A program made the position numbers and the translations under genes. A stretch of 64,000 nucleotides of DNA from Siderastrea siderea (lineage: Eukaryota; Cnidaria; Anthozoa; Scleractinia; Rhizangiidae). The first letter of the stretch is position 1. Every line of letters starts with the position of its first letter. The notes under the pieces are model-generated. The model was given only the letters and a program-made list of their open reading frames with translations, did no database searches and was not told where the DNA came from. Shown here one piece after another: positions 53,601-61,770 of this stretch. The stretch covers positions 50,305,533 to 50,369,532 of the forward strand of contig OZ034967.1 in the NCBI GenBank assembly GCA_964030785.1, read 5' to 3'.

Positions 53601-56266
53601 TTCTGCTGCTGCATACGCCGACTCCACCAAAAGCACTCGTCGTTGCAAATGGCGGGCTCAAGTTCGGTCTTGCTCCATGTTTTGCCTACGACCCATCCCG
53701 GCTGACAGGACAACAGTCATTCGTTTTCTCACACATCTCTCTACCTACTGCAAGTACACCACTATCATCAATTACCTTTCGGCTTTTAATGTGCTTCACC
53801 GTCATTTCGGCTATGAACTGAAATTCCAAGAGCATTTCCTGGTCATTCTACTTCTCCGTGGCCTTCGCCGCATCTTGGGTAACTCCAGGGAGAAGAAGTT
53901 GTCAATTACCCCCGACATCCTTCAACGCCTCCACTCTCAAATTCGTCTCCTCAGGGATTCTGGTTTCTGGGCTGCCATGCTTCTCGGTTTCATCACCTTT
54001 TTTAGAAAGTCAAATCTGTACCCAAATCTCTTTCGATCTTCGATTCCTCTCGGAACTTGTCCGTTCAGGACATTGGGATCCGTCCCTGGAGCATGGTGAT
54101 AGTGGTTCGTCGGTCCAAAACAATTCAGTTTCGTAACGCCGTCTTCTAATCCCTGTAATGCGCCTACCAACAGGGCACCCTTTTTGCCCAGTCCAAGCAT
54201 ATGAGGTTCACCTTCGGGCCTACCCACATCCGCATAGCTCTCCTGTCTTCTTCTTCACCTGCCTTCATCTTCACCTCTCGTTCCCACACGGTGCTCATTG
54301 CACATGCAACATTCACCTCTAGTTTACGCGTCAGCCTCCGAAAGGCCAACATTGACCCTCGTAGATAATCCGGTCATAGTTTTCGCCGCGGTGGTGCCTC
54401 TTATGCCTTCCGCTTCGGTGCACCCCTGGAATTAATCTCTCTTCAGGGTGACTGGTCTTCCGACGCTGTTTTATTGTACATCACACAGCCCCTTAAACGT
54501 CAGATGTCCGTGGCGAAGCTTATTTCTAAGACACTTAGCTCAGACTACTCCTGACTCTTGCCCAGGATCCCCCTGAACGCTCATCCTTTTATTTGAGTTT
54601 GGCTGTTTGGGCGGGCCTCATCCAGGGTTAGCCTGTTCGACCCTGGCTGCGGCTCTGCTTATTTCCGGCAGACTCAAATAATAAAGGATATTATTTACTC
54701 AACCCTTTGCCTGTGTTGTTATTGTGCATGTGGGATTATACTCTCTACTTGCAGAGGCTATGGTGATTTCCGACATGGGCATAGTAACAATTTTGATGCG
54801 AGACAAATTGCAGTTTCCGTCGAAACAGCGCTCACCGAAAAAAAAAGATAATTAATCAACTCTGGACGCTCGGCCTATCGCGAGTGCAAGTTTTCCACGG
54901 CGTGCATAGTAAAATGCGCAAGACGTATGCCAACCTTCTTCGCCACTCAAAGTGTAGTTCAGGGTGGCCGCAGCCTGTAATGCAGGCTTCTTTGTAGACG
55001 AACAAGCGCTCAATATTCCTCAATATTCGTGTAATATAGCTGCCACACCTTGGGTTATCCTCTTAGCACATTCCTTAGCGTTCTCCGGAAACTTTCTCTC
55101 ATCCCCGTTGTTAGTTTCCAATATTCCTCTGAACTAATCCGGGCAAACCGACATCACGACTGTCACCTCGCAATAACGTATGACAAAATTCCATCCTCGC
55201 TTAGAAATAGACTTGGCAACAAGTAAGGCAAGGCGCCGTTTAGACTCGGTTGCAGCGCTTTGGTGTATGTACTAAAGGAGACTTTGTTCATAATGTGGTA
55301 CCCTTTCTCTTACCGAAATAATCAACAAATTCCACTGTATCCCTTGTTGTTTATGATGTCTGAAGCATGAATACAACGGTTGAACAACTGAACAAGTAGC
55401 CGCTGTACAGAATCGGTGTCCATGTCCTTGCCTCTTTACATTTGGATCCCAATTGCCCTCACAAACCCCGTGGATCTAACTGGTGCCCAGTACTATTACC
55501 CTTCTAGACTACCGTGAGTGCCCAATTCTTAAGGACTTTTCACATTTGGTAGTAAGAACCTTATGCATGTTAAAATGACAACTTGAAGCAGTAGTTTGTG
55601 GGTAAGGTGCCTAATGGCCGCGCAATTAAATGCCCCAGTACAAAGTCGCCTTCATGCTGACTTGGTCCTCAAGCATGTGCTGAAGTTTTTGCCTCGGTTA
55701 TAGCTACATAGAATTACAAAAGCCACGTTCTCATTGTGGTCGCCAGGGCCTGTCCCCGAGCACAGTGCTATATAGGTTTCGTCATGTGTTAAAATGAAAG
55801 CCATTTAGCCATAGCTTGCATGGTTATAACTTGGCTTTGAATAGCGGAAATTTGATATAATTTGGAACAGTTGTAGTTTAGCTTTCTAGGGGTTTAAGGG
55901 TTTCTAACGGATGTGTTCTATCTCTTGAAGATTCTCCCCATAATTTTGCCCAAAGAGTTCACGACGATTGCCATTTTGGGAACGCTCATTCTACACAGGC
56001 TATACGTTTTCATGCGAGATAAACACATTCTTTTTCACAGGATTACTCTTGCTGGCACCGATCTCACGGATAGGAATTTCATGGACAAGCTTCTTAGTTA
56101 CCGAGATGTCACCACCATCCCTGAAGAGAAATGGTGTGCCGAAGAGGCGAAACGAAATGCAAAACAAGAGGAAACCATGTATAAACTACAGGCTACTGTA
56201 GAAGCACAAGGAAAAATTCTTAAGGCTATGGCTAAGAGGTTGAACATTACAGACTACGAGAATTAA
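34905..56266 (+). CDS. TRPA1-like: TRPA1-like ion channel, copy C
   Basis: Coding join: 34905-35280, 37909-38252, 38473-38746, 39991-40321, 40526-40728, 41490-41825, 42330-43164, 43616-43825, 50414-50589, 56041-56266. Every exon equals its copy B partner in length (376, 344, 274, 331, 203, 336, 835, 210, 176, 226), with the same phases and no stop. About 1,103 residues plus the missing start: 16 ankyrin repeats, six membrane spans, pore motif MMLGELDYSDT, S6 ending VGLAVGD, and a coiled coil. It differs from B by scattered substitutions, including Cys instead of Tyr at the position equivalent to human Cys641. Introns 9 and 10 have swollen to about 6.6 and 5.5 kb by transposon insertion, which could slow or disturb splicing. 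The coding sequence looks under purifying selection, since exon lengths are intact amid heavy insertion. Confidence 0.9.
35362..35669 (+). repeat. Retroposon-like repeat with (CTA)n tail
   Basis: Unit 1 lacks this stretch. About 200 bases of unique sequence end in AGGGTAAAATAAAGT and then about 32 CTA units (35571-35669) with one interruption. A unique body plus a microsatellite tail is typical of a short retroposon or a truncated LINE 3' end. Family not identified. Confidence 0.55.
35670..36410. other. Copy C intron 2 sequence
   Basis: From about 36040 it aligns with the intron of copy B (16385 onward). The part before (35670-36030) has no counterpart in unit 1 and no recognisable feature. 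Confidence 0.45.
36419..37328. mobile_element. hAT-like non-autonomous element
   Basis: Arms of about 70 bases start CACAGGCAGACCACCC and end in the inverse. The flanks repeat GATCGTAG (36411-36418 and 37329-37336), a 7-8 bp duplication. The equivalent intron of copy B has one continuous sequence at that point (about 16739), so this inserted after the duplication. The interior has no transposase. An 8-bp duplication fits hAT. Confidence 0.72.
37410..37560 (-). repeat. Degraded Penelope-like tail in copy C intron
   Basis: On the minus strand 37468-37505 keeps TTGACGAAGGGC and CTCGAAACGTCAGC of a hammerhead, with the first core C changed. Paralogue of the remnant at 16795-16950 in copy B. Confidence 0.55.
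37909..38252 (+). CDS. TRPA1-like: Copy C exon 3: ankyrin repeats 2-5
   Basis: 344 bp, acceptor CTTTTAAG, donor GTAATT. Near-identical repeat cores to copy B; differences include DDLLLKDPRVEAAVG-type changes in repeat 3. Confidence 0.85.
38473..38746 (+). CDS. TRPA1-like: Copy C exon 4: ankyrin repeats 5-8
   Basis: 274 bp, acceptor TAACAG, donor GTACAA. SKRQLNLREFVSESTTEG, TALHFACEGGHNGAVDLLL and SPLHIAAKHGN cores. Confidence 0.85.
39095..39315 (-). mobile_element. LINE reverse-transcriptase remnant, unit 2 copy
   Basis: The minus-strand frame reads PVDRLLRKEQAVFRRARNTP and EKAFNSVHRGLLWEII, which is closer to the intact non-LTR RT motif than the copy B remnant. Together the two remnants identify a non-LTR retrotransposon inserted antisense in the ancestral intron. 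Confidence 0.6.
39430..39583. mobile_element. Short MITE absent from unit 1
   Basis: Bounded by GAACAGGCTC and GAGCCTGTTC, with a purine-rich left half and GCTCGCTCCGCTCGC in the right half. The copy B intron runs straight through this point. No ORF. Confidence 0.55.
39688..39950 (-). repeat. Second-family Penelope/hammerhead-like tail
   Basis: Inserted relative to copy B. On the minus strand it contains CTTGATAATGACCG, then a stem II-like CGGTC pairing and GAAACGTCG, a degenerate hammerhead layout different from those elsewhere in the window. No protein coding is left. Confidence 0.35.
39991..40321 (+). CDS. TRPA1-like: Copy C exon 5: ankyrin repeats 8-11
   Basis: 331 bp, acceptor TTTTTCCAG, donor GTAGTA. 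ESGADPEAKDELEMTPLLMA and SALHLAIMYGRPEMVKLLLE. Ends GLDTCK. Confidence 0.85.
40526..40728 (+). CDS. TRPA1-like: Copy C exon 6: ankyrin repeats 11-13
   Basis: 203 bp, acceptor TGTTTTAG. ILEIILENKVCLRARD, LPLHIAAETGSLDCMMALS, TPLHFAASNKH and a split Ser codon. Confidence 0.85.
41490..41825 (+). CDS. TRPA1-like: Copy C exon 7: ankyrin repeats 13-16
   Basis: 336 bp, acceptor TTTTCCAG, donor GTAAGG. ETCELLLLKGADVTAKAHDD, LLFAVKAGSLKTVKVLL, PLHVACRYNRLDVLEFLL. Confidence 0.85.
42330..43164 (+). CDS. TRPA1-like: Copy C exon 8: pre-S1 linker and S1-S5
   Basis: 835 bp. WEEVMQFSRETGACPLKTL has Cys at the site equivalent to human TRPA1 Cys641; LDKC at the site equivalent to Cys665 is shared by all copies. 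Five hydrophobic spans follow. Donor GTAAGT. Confidence 0.88.
43616..43825 (+). CDS. TRPA1-like: Copy C exon 9: pore and S6
   Basis: 210 bp, GNFSSFLLSLGKIHVMMLGE then LDYSDT, and VVLVNLL in S6. The next exon is almost 6.6 kb away. Confidence 0.87.
45767..47474. mobile_element. hAT-like element nested at the foldback centre
   Basis: Ends GGGGTGTTCCGAAAA and TTTTCGGAGCACCC, with GTGCGGGGTGCGG-type subterminal repeats on the left and CCCCGCAGTCCGCACCCC on the right. The 8-bp duplication GTTTTTAT lies at 45759-45766 and 47475-47482. The interior of 1.7 kb is AT-rich with no transposase. The 8-bp duplication fits hAT. Confidence 0.75.
48158..48549. mobile_element. TTAA-flanked MITE (Kolobok- or piggyBac-like)
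   Basis: Ends AGGGGCAGTGTCAAGGGGAT and the imperfect inverse (ATCACGAGGAATTTGCTCGC read inward), flanked by TTAA at 48154-48157 and 48550-48553. 392 bp, no ORF. TTAA duplication with AGGG ends fits Kolobok better than piggyBac. It lies within a longer stretch (about 47911-48718) that is extra in the right foldback arm. Confidence 0.6.
50030..50385. repeat. TCA-rich imperfect microsatellite in copy C intron
   Basis: Counterpart of the tract at 23250-23605 in copy B. Here it includes TCT and CGT runs near 50294-50345. It ends about 30 bases before exon 10. Confidence 0.88.
50414..50589 (+). CDS. TRPA1-like: Copy C exon 10: end of S6 and TRP-like helix
   Basis: 176 bp, VGLAVGDIESIQRTANL and following, ending in a split Arg codon after LFK. 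Acceptor TTCTTTAG, donor GTAAAT. Confidence 0.86.
50820..51664 (+). pseudogene. Gag-like protein with SAM-like domain and CCCH finger
   Basis: Two frames are joined by a frameshift near 51315. The first has NIPDEVKKILFDQKITSKAT and then LTESELSDLGL, a pattern like a SAM domain. The second ends CFRWNFSPNGC...CRYNHVC, a C-x9-C-x5-C-x3-H zinc finger. The original ATG at about 50767 is separated from the rest by an early stop. The SAM-like call is moderate, the zinc finger clear. Confidence 0.5.
52010..53510 (+). pseudogene. Reverse transcriptase and RNase H of DIRS/Ngaro type
   Basis: RT start PLNLPAWEKELI and AIGTVPKKDLGKSRPITDCS near 52265. After a lost middle, the catalytic box appears as CLDDFLIIGRSRDDC (52590 on), with FLGIELD following. 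RNase H shows QTDAS (53073 on), YVELFPV, ESDNTQT and RHLPGSQNILPDALSRL (53433 on). Several frameshifts and stops; the RT palm before the DD box is largely deleted. Confidence 0.65.
53600..54545 (+). pseudogene. Tyrosine recombinase of DIRS/Ngaro type
   Basis: The N-terminal core-binding part reads FLTHLSTYCKYTTIINYLSA and RGLRRILG. The catalytic part is in another frame: GHSFRRGGASYAFRFGAPLE (HxxR box) then GDWSSDAVLLYIT with the presumed nucleophile Tyr (about 54370-54490). An Arg box should lie near FFRKSNLYP. Frameshifted, but all main blocks are visible. Confidence 0.6.
54734..56040. other. Copy C intron 10 remainder
   Basis: Aligns with the last intron of copy B (23900 onward), except that it lacks the Penelope-like fragment and has about 450 bases (54905-55375) that copy B has lost. 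No gene seen. Confidence 0.6.
56041..56266 (+). CDS. TRPA1-like: Copy C last exon: coiled-coil C-terminus and stop
   Basis: 226 bp, acceptor TTTTTCACAG, ITLAGTDLTDRNFMDKLLSY then a Lys/Glu-rich helix and TAA at 56264-56266. Homology with the copy B 3' flank goes on for about 55 bases and then ends. Confidence 0.86.
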
Positions 56267-56322
56267 TGGAGCAGGGTTAAGGCTGGGGCGAGATTACTCT
56301 TTTCCCACCTATTTCTCCTGGG

Positions 56323-59300
56323 ATCCACAAGCAAGCTTCAATGCTGAACAAAAGTCATTGGGACACTGCTTAAAACTTAAGACATCAATAAAAAAAAATA
56401 AAATGATCCCACTGTGGTTTTCAACAAGTTTTCTGCGACCTCTTTTTCTGACATCCAAAGCAATGTTAACATGAAAGAAGTATTCTGGATACAAGGGCTC
56501 AACATTTCTCTGGAGGTGGGGGGGGGGGGGGATGCACAAGAAGCGGCTATTTCGTTAACATAGGAAGAGGATTCAGAGAAAATTAAAATCTATCTCAAGA
56601 CTTTTGTCCAAAATTGTAGGGTCTTTTTCTCTCCCTGAATTACTGTAGAGTTTTGCCATACATTGTTTTGCTTCCTTGTCAACAAAAACTAATACTTTCA
56701 AATCTTAATTCCATGTGGGAATACAGCATCTGCATAAAAGCCGTCTGCGCGTCAATGTAGCGTTCATCTTTATAATCTTAAATTTACTTCTCAATGTGGC
56801 AATGATGACGAGATGTAGCCTGCACATTTCGTGGGTTGTTTCTGTTATTTTGTCACAACAAGAGCTGGAGCTCCAGCAAATGCCATTGAAGGTTTCCTAC
56901 GTTATAAAGACCTTATGGACACTTATTTAACATCGTGTCATTTTGCAGGTAATCACTTCGTATTTTTCGTCTTTGACACTGTCACTAAGATTTTCTTCAG
57001 TGAAGAAATATCAATCTGCAATGACCAAGTGAATACTGTTTGCCTAGCTGATTACGCTTTTTCTTTGGGCGTCCATCAGATGTCTTTCGCGTGGATGCCC
57101 TTTCGTGGGCTCCTGCTGTTAGGGCTTCCTTCCACAGACGGAGGGGATTGTTATCAACAAATATTTAATTGTCGATTACAAAAAAAAAAGATATCGACAG
57201 TTAAACTTGCGTGTGGAAATGAAAAAGGTCATCGATAACAAGCTGTCGTCGTCAAAATAGTTGTTTTAATCGCAACTCAACTATTCCTGTCTGTAAGGCA
57301 TTCACCAACAACTCTTTGATATTGTTTGTAACGTTATTTCTGTTGACCATAACAGTGTCGATCGCGTTTGCAACAATTCTCTCGTCTATGGAGGAACTTT
57401 AGAAACGTAGATCTAGAGTCAAATAGACCACCACTTCTTTGCCATTGAACTCCATAATTATAATGCTATTTTGCTTTAAAAAAACTGCAAATAGAAGATC
57501 AAAATTGGCCAATAAAAGTTCTACTTAAACCAGCAAGACGTCCTGTTAACTACAGCGCTTAGAGAATATCCGCAGTGTTCCACCGATCTCATCCACAGTG
57601 ACAGCAACGTTCTGGCATCGAAACAATCAGGACCCGGCTGGCACCTGCATAACCTTCAATCCATAGATATCTTTTAGGTTTGTGACAGCCCATGTTTTTG
57701 ACGACCCATGTGGTTGTAATGCCCTCCCCCCCCAGGCATGTTTCTTTTCGCAAAAAGTAGCCATGGCAAAATCAAAAGACGTACGTGGAAACGATCGTAC
57801 CTAAGTTTAAAAATGGGGAGGATTGAAGCAATTTCTTTATAAATGATGTACACGTATAAATGTTTGGTCAGTTTGTAGGAGAGCTACTCTAAAAGGCAAA
57901 CTCAACGATACCCTCGAGTCAAAGGCGCACTTATTACTGTTGATTTCACTAGTTGCGTCGACTTATGACTGCGTTTGTCCTGGACTTGCTTGTACACTTG
58001 CGATATCTTGCACACACTCAGGCTTTCACTTTGATTAAGCTCAAGGATGCACTATGAGGTCAACTTACGTCAACCCTTCGTCTACTTGCGAGTCCTTGTG
58101 GCCAACAATCGCTTCTGCCTTCGCAAGTTGGCATTTGTTTTATCCTCGTTGACCCTGAGATCTAGACTCCGTGGGTCCACAGTTTTCAAGGAAAAGAAAT
58201 TGTAAAAAAATGCGGTGTGTTCAGCTACGATCTCGAAACCTTAACCTTTTATTTTAGACCACAATATTTAACCTATTTTAAATTCAACTCCTGAAATGTT
58301 TCTCCTTTTGCAGGCCACGTTTCGGCTTTATCGTCGGTCTTCTTCACGGGAAGTGATAAAGAACTCATAAAGAGTCCGCTTTTTAAAACCAGAATGACTT
58401 TTTTAAAACTTATTATGAGTCTCTCTATAGCTGCTAGTCCCTTTTCAAAATCTACACCCTTTTATAAACAGCTAGTCCAAAGCTACCTGTCGAGCTTGGA
58501 GACTAGAATGGTTTACTTAATATCTATACCTTGATTCCAGTGAAAACGTTTAAAATAAATGTTTTCTTTGGGTGCGCTAATACTCCTTTAGCTAACACCA
58601 TCTCCCCCTCGGGCTGAATTTGCAACGTTGTCCTTGCTGATGAATTGTCGCCTCTGTGCCGTTACCACTTGATGGTTTGAATAATTGATAAGCTTTTGGT
58701 AACTTTGTGTCATTTTTCTGTCTTCCAACTTCTTAACCAAACAAAAAACCAAAATCTGCAGGTGCAGTTTCAGAAGGGGCTACTCTACTTCTGCTCCACC
58801 TCCATATCAGATAATGAGTGACCAAGCTGTGAAGGAACCATCGTGGCAATGCTTCTTAAAAATGTGTAAACAAAGGAAAAACAAAAACTTGGATGGCAGT
58901 ACGGTTCAAGGCGATTCACTATAAATCATGAACCCAACTCGTCTGCTTTTCCAGTGTTTGTACTGTTTAGTATTTGACATGTCACCCGCAAATCGTTTCA
59001 CAGGACCACAGGGGTTGCTAATTGGAATGGGATTAGTTTGGTGGTAAACAGATATGCAAATGATACGGTGAGGGTGGTGAATATTTCACTCAGAACAGGG
59101 ACGACCTGCATTTAAGACTATTTATATCTTGTGTTCCTTTTTACAGCAAGTATTTTAAGTTCAACGTTGTTCGTTACCGCTTGAAGGTGTGGTTGCTCGA
59201 AAGGCGATCAACGATTAATGCAAATTGACATTAACCAGTTCCCTCTAACCGATTTAAAATAAACATGTTTTTGTGTCCAAATCCCTCCTCCTCGTGAGGC

Positions 59301-59696
59301 AATACCTATTACAAACTTTGCGAAGGTAGGGCCCATTGCTTAAACGAAGTCTAAGTTAGATCTGGTTTTTGGCTAAATCAAGTTTTGTACTTGGTCAAGC
59401 CACGTCTAAGTGGTTGAAACTTGTAGAACTTAGACGACCTACAGAATACAAACGCCACATCTATACATACACAGGGTCTAATAAATTGTGCTAATCGTTC
59501 TAACCTTGCTTAAAATCAGTTAAGACCACGTTTTTCTTAAATCTTGTCAAAACGTCGTTTACGTAATCGGCCCATATAAGGACTAAGATGTCCACTGAGC
59601 ATTCTACCTGTAGAAAGCACTGCTTCAAAGTAGTAATTTTTGTAAGTAAACATAAATCAGTGAGAGGTCTCTTTCACTGAAGTGTCTGCAGTAGTG
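56323..59696. other. Right flank, no recognised gene
   Basis: Single-copy sequence outside the duplicated unit. A frame at 56831-57238 (135 codons) has no recognisable domain and ends in poly-Lys from an A run, so it is doubtful. A Penelope-tail-like word (GCCGAAACGTGG on the minus strand near 58316-58330) is too weak to call. Confidence 0.45.
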
Positions 59697-60062
59697 TCAG
59701 ACAAATCCGACTTGAACAACATTGTTCAAGACAGGAACAATACGACACCGGCCAAACCCGCAAAAACCATAATTCCTTGACATATTTTTAACTTGTGACG
59801 GAATATTGTTTGTCCCTAAGACATGTGGTTTTGTGACAGCCTCAGAATATGATTCTTTTCGTAAAATATCTGTCCGGGGTGGAATTAAACTAAACAGCAA
59901 ATCTAGAGAATCCACCCAGTCATTACTTGCCATGCCAGCAGTTTGACTTAGGAGTTTCAACAATTCGGGATGGTGAGTGAAATGTGGAGGGCGGAAATGT
60001 CGCATGCGACAGATTGTCGCGCGCATTAGCTCCTCAAAAGATATAAAAGCAATTTGTGGCAT
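59697..60062 (-). CDS. Unidentified 121-residue open frame
   Basis: Starts with ATG and has a mixed, protein-like composition (for example HFRPPHFTHHPELLKLLSQT and then WVDSLDLLFSLIPP). I do not recognise a family. There is no clear polyadenylation signal, splice context or signal peptide. It may be an exon of a gene on the minus strand or chance. Confidence 0.2.
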   Translation of the reverse strand: MPQIAFISFEELMRATICRMRHFRPPHFTHHPELLKLLSQTAGMASNDWVDSLDLLFSLIPPRTDILRKESYSEAVTKPHVLGTNNIPSQVKNMSRNYGFCGFGRCRIVPVLNNVVQVGFV

Positions 60063-61544
60063 AGTCCATAGTTTGTCGTCCTTGGAATCAGACGTTCGTT
60101 GTGTTCGATTCTAAGCCTCTATCCTTATTTTTTTGTTAAAAGAGAATACAAGAGAAAATGTTTTGCGTCTTTTTTTAAAGACACGTCTCAAATCGGGGTC
60201 ACAGAGAGGTAAAGAGTACCAGGGACTCGGCCAAGAAATGCATGGCATCAGGCTCCACGATCTAAAAAAATATCGGGGATCTTAGTCCCTGTCGCTTCAT
60301 TCCAGGGCTTCATTTAGCCAGGGTCGTCATTTCATCCCGGCTCCAAGGAAAGAAAGGCCTCGAGTCTGGATTCCACAGCAAGAATTTCAGGATTCCGGTG
60401 CTCCAAAGTCACGTTTACGCTGCAGACTATACAACCTTCATCTATTCGACTTTGGAGGCGACGCCTTTTTTTTCTAAAACAAAAAGAAAAGAATTTGGAA
60501 GCGACTGGCGGGCCTTACGGCCATCTTCAGTTGGCGAAGGCAAATAACTTAACGGCAGCGTTGGCTATGTTCTTAAAGTAATCCCGACGCAGAAACAGGA
60601 GACGTTTTTCATTGCTTTAAGAAATACGTTTTGGCGATGCAATCGGCGCAAATTTAGTAAGAAGGTTCTTAAGAGGTCCAAGAATACTTGTCATAGTTAT
60701 TGAGTATCGTGAAAAAAAATCCTGGTTTGTTTTTAAAAGTCTCGAAAAGTGCAGACCAAAATCCTTCAGTTGTTTGTACACCGGAATCCCGCCTTATGAT
60801 TCCACTGTTAATATCGTCTACATTTCAATATGCTAGTTTCAATTTACAAATGTTCGGTGACCCTCTTACGCACAGTGCCTTGCCAATGGTCACATATTGT
60901 GAAGCCCGAGGAGCGATTTTCAATTATAAATTAACTCCACAATACCGCAATTTTTGCAATGGACCTCCGTAAATGTAGCCATAGTAATTATTATATTTTG
61001 CCAATATGGTACCCTCTAGTTTTTCCAACTCTTTCTCGACTGCAGCAAAAATATGTGAAAGCTTGAATCACACAATTCACACAGAGCCGAGATAAAGAAA
61101 GAGACAATTTTTTTGAAATCGCAAAACAAACAACATCCTCGAAAATATTCTTTAGTTCATTCATTCCTGGGGATTGCAACCACTTCATGATGACATTAAC
61201 AAACTAAAACTAGATTCAAACAGAAAGAGCTGCTCGGTAGCTTTCATTTCAGAAGTTACATCAACGAATCTCATCAGCAGACTCAGAGGATGGCACCCGA
61301 CCTTGTAAGGCATCAAAAACATCACAGAAAAGTACCCGTGAAAGCATTTACTTGAATTAAGGATTTCATCTATGGATCCACATGCTCGATCCACGACATT
61401 CAAGGAGCAAAAAGGATAAGCAAGCAAACACGTGATACAGTACGATGTAGAAATCGTTTACACCTATATAAATTATAAAATGCATGAAGAATTTTAGTGG
61501 CAAATTAAAAAGGCGAGAAAACAAATCATTAAGCAAGCACACTA
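60063..61544. other. Right flank, nothing recognised
   Basis: Only short open frames without known domains. AT-rich. No repeat boundary seen. Confidence 0.45.
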
Positions 61545-61770
61545 GGTTGAGAGCTCGAGAAGGGTACACTGATGCAATATTTCGGACTTCTGCTAATCAA
61601 GTTTTAGCTATTTTACAAAACGTAATGTTTTCGCCCAAAACACAGTTACACAATTGCATTCACGACATGCAACTTAAGAGCTCTCCGCGATAAATAAAAA
61701 TTATCTTCCTTTTGGTTCTTTACGTCACATTACAACTTACAAATTGATCCAATCCCTTGTTTTGTGAATT
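61545..61770. repeat. Diverged direct repeat, left copy
   Basis: Shares ordered words (AAAACGTAATGTTTTC, CGATAAATAAA, ACATTAC, AAATTGAT, TCTTGTTTTGT and others) with 63410-63645 in the same orientation, about 1.87 kb away. Homology is patchy. Either a local duplication or two copies of an unknown repeat. Confidence 0.6.

Larger units (their letters stand above)
50656..54733 (+). mobile_element. DIRS/Ngaro-type tyrosine-recombinase retrotransposon, decayed
   Basis: Order on the + strand: gag-like region (50767-51664), reverse transcriptase (about 52010-52860), RNase H (about 53065-53510) and tyrosine recombinase (about 53600-54540). The order gag-RT-RH-YR defines the DIRS order; I see no methylase domain, which favours Ngaro-like. 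Copy B preserves the unoccupied site around 23895, and there is no obvious target duplication, as expected for recombinase-mediated insertion. Many frameshifts and stops make it inactive. The termini are judged from the copy B alignment and may be off by some bases. Confidence 0.78.
25430..56322 (+). repeat. Tandem segmental duplication, unit 2 (carries copy C)
   Basis: Second copy of the unit described at 5331. It begins at the words TAGCTAGTGGCT (25432), immediately after the short 3' flank of copy B, and ends where homology between the flanks of copies B and C stops (about 56322). It is about 10.8 kb longer than unit 1 because it has taken up more and larger transposons, mostly in introns 9 and 10 of copy C and in the spacer. 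Confidence 0.85.

Noticed and set aside
58310..58355. Possible hammerhead or Penelope tail (GCCGAAACGTGG on the minus strand)
   Set aside because: Only the GAAAC side fits; the CUGANGA side reads GTGAAGAAG and stem II pairs poorly. No retroelement protein is nearby.
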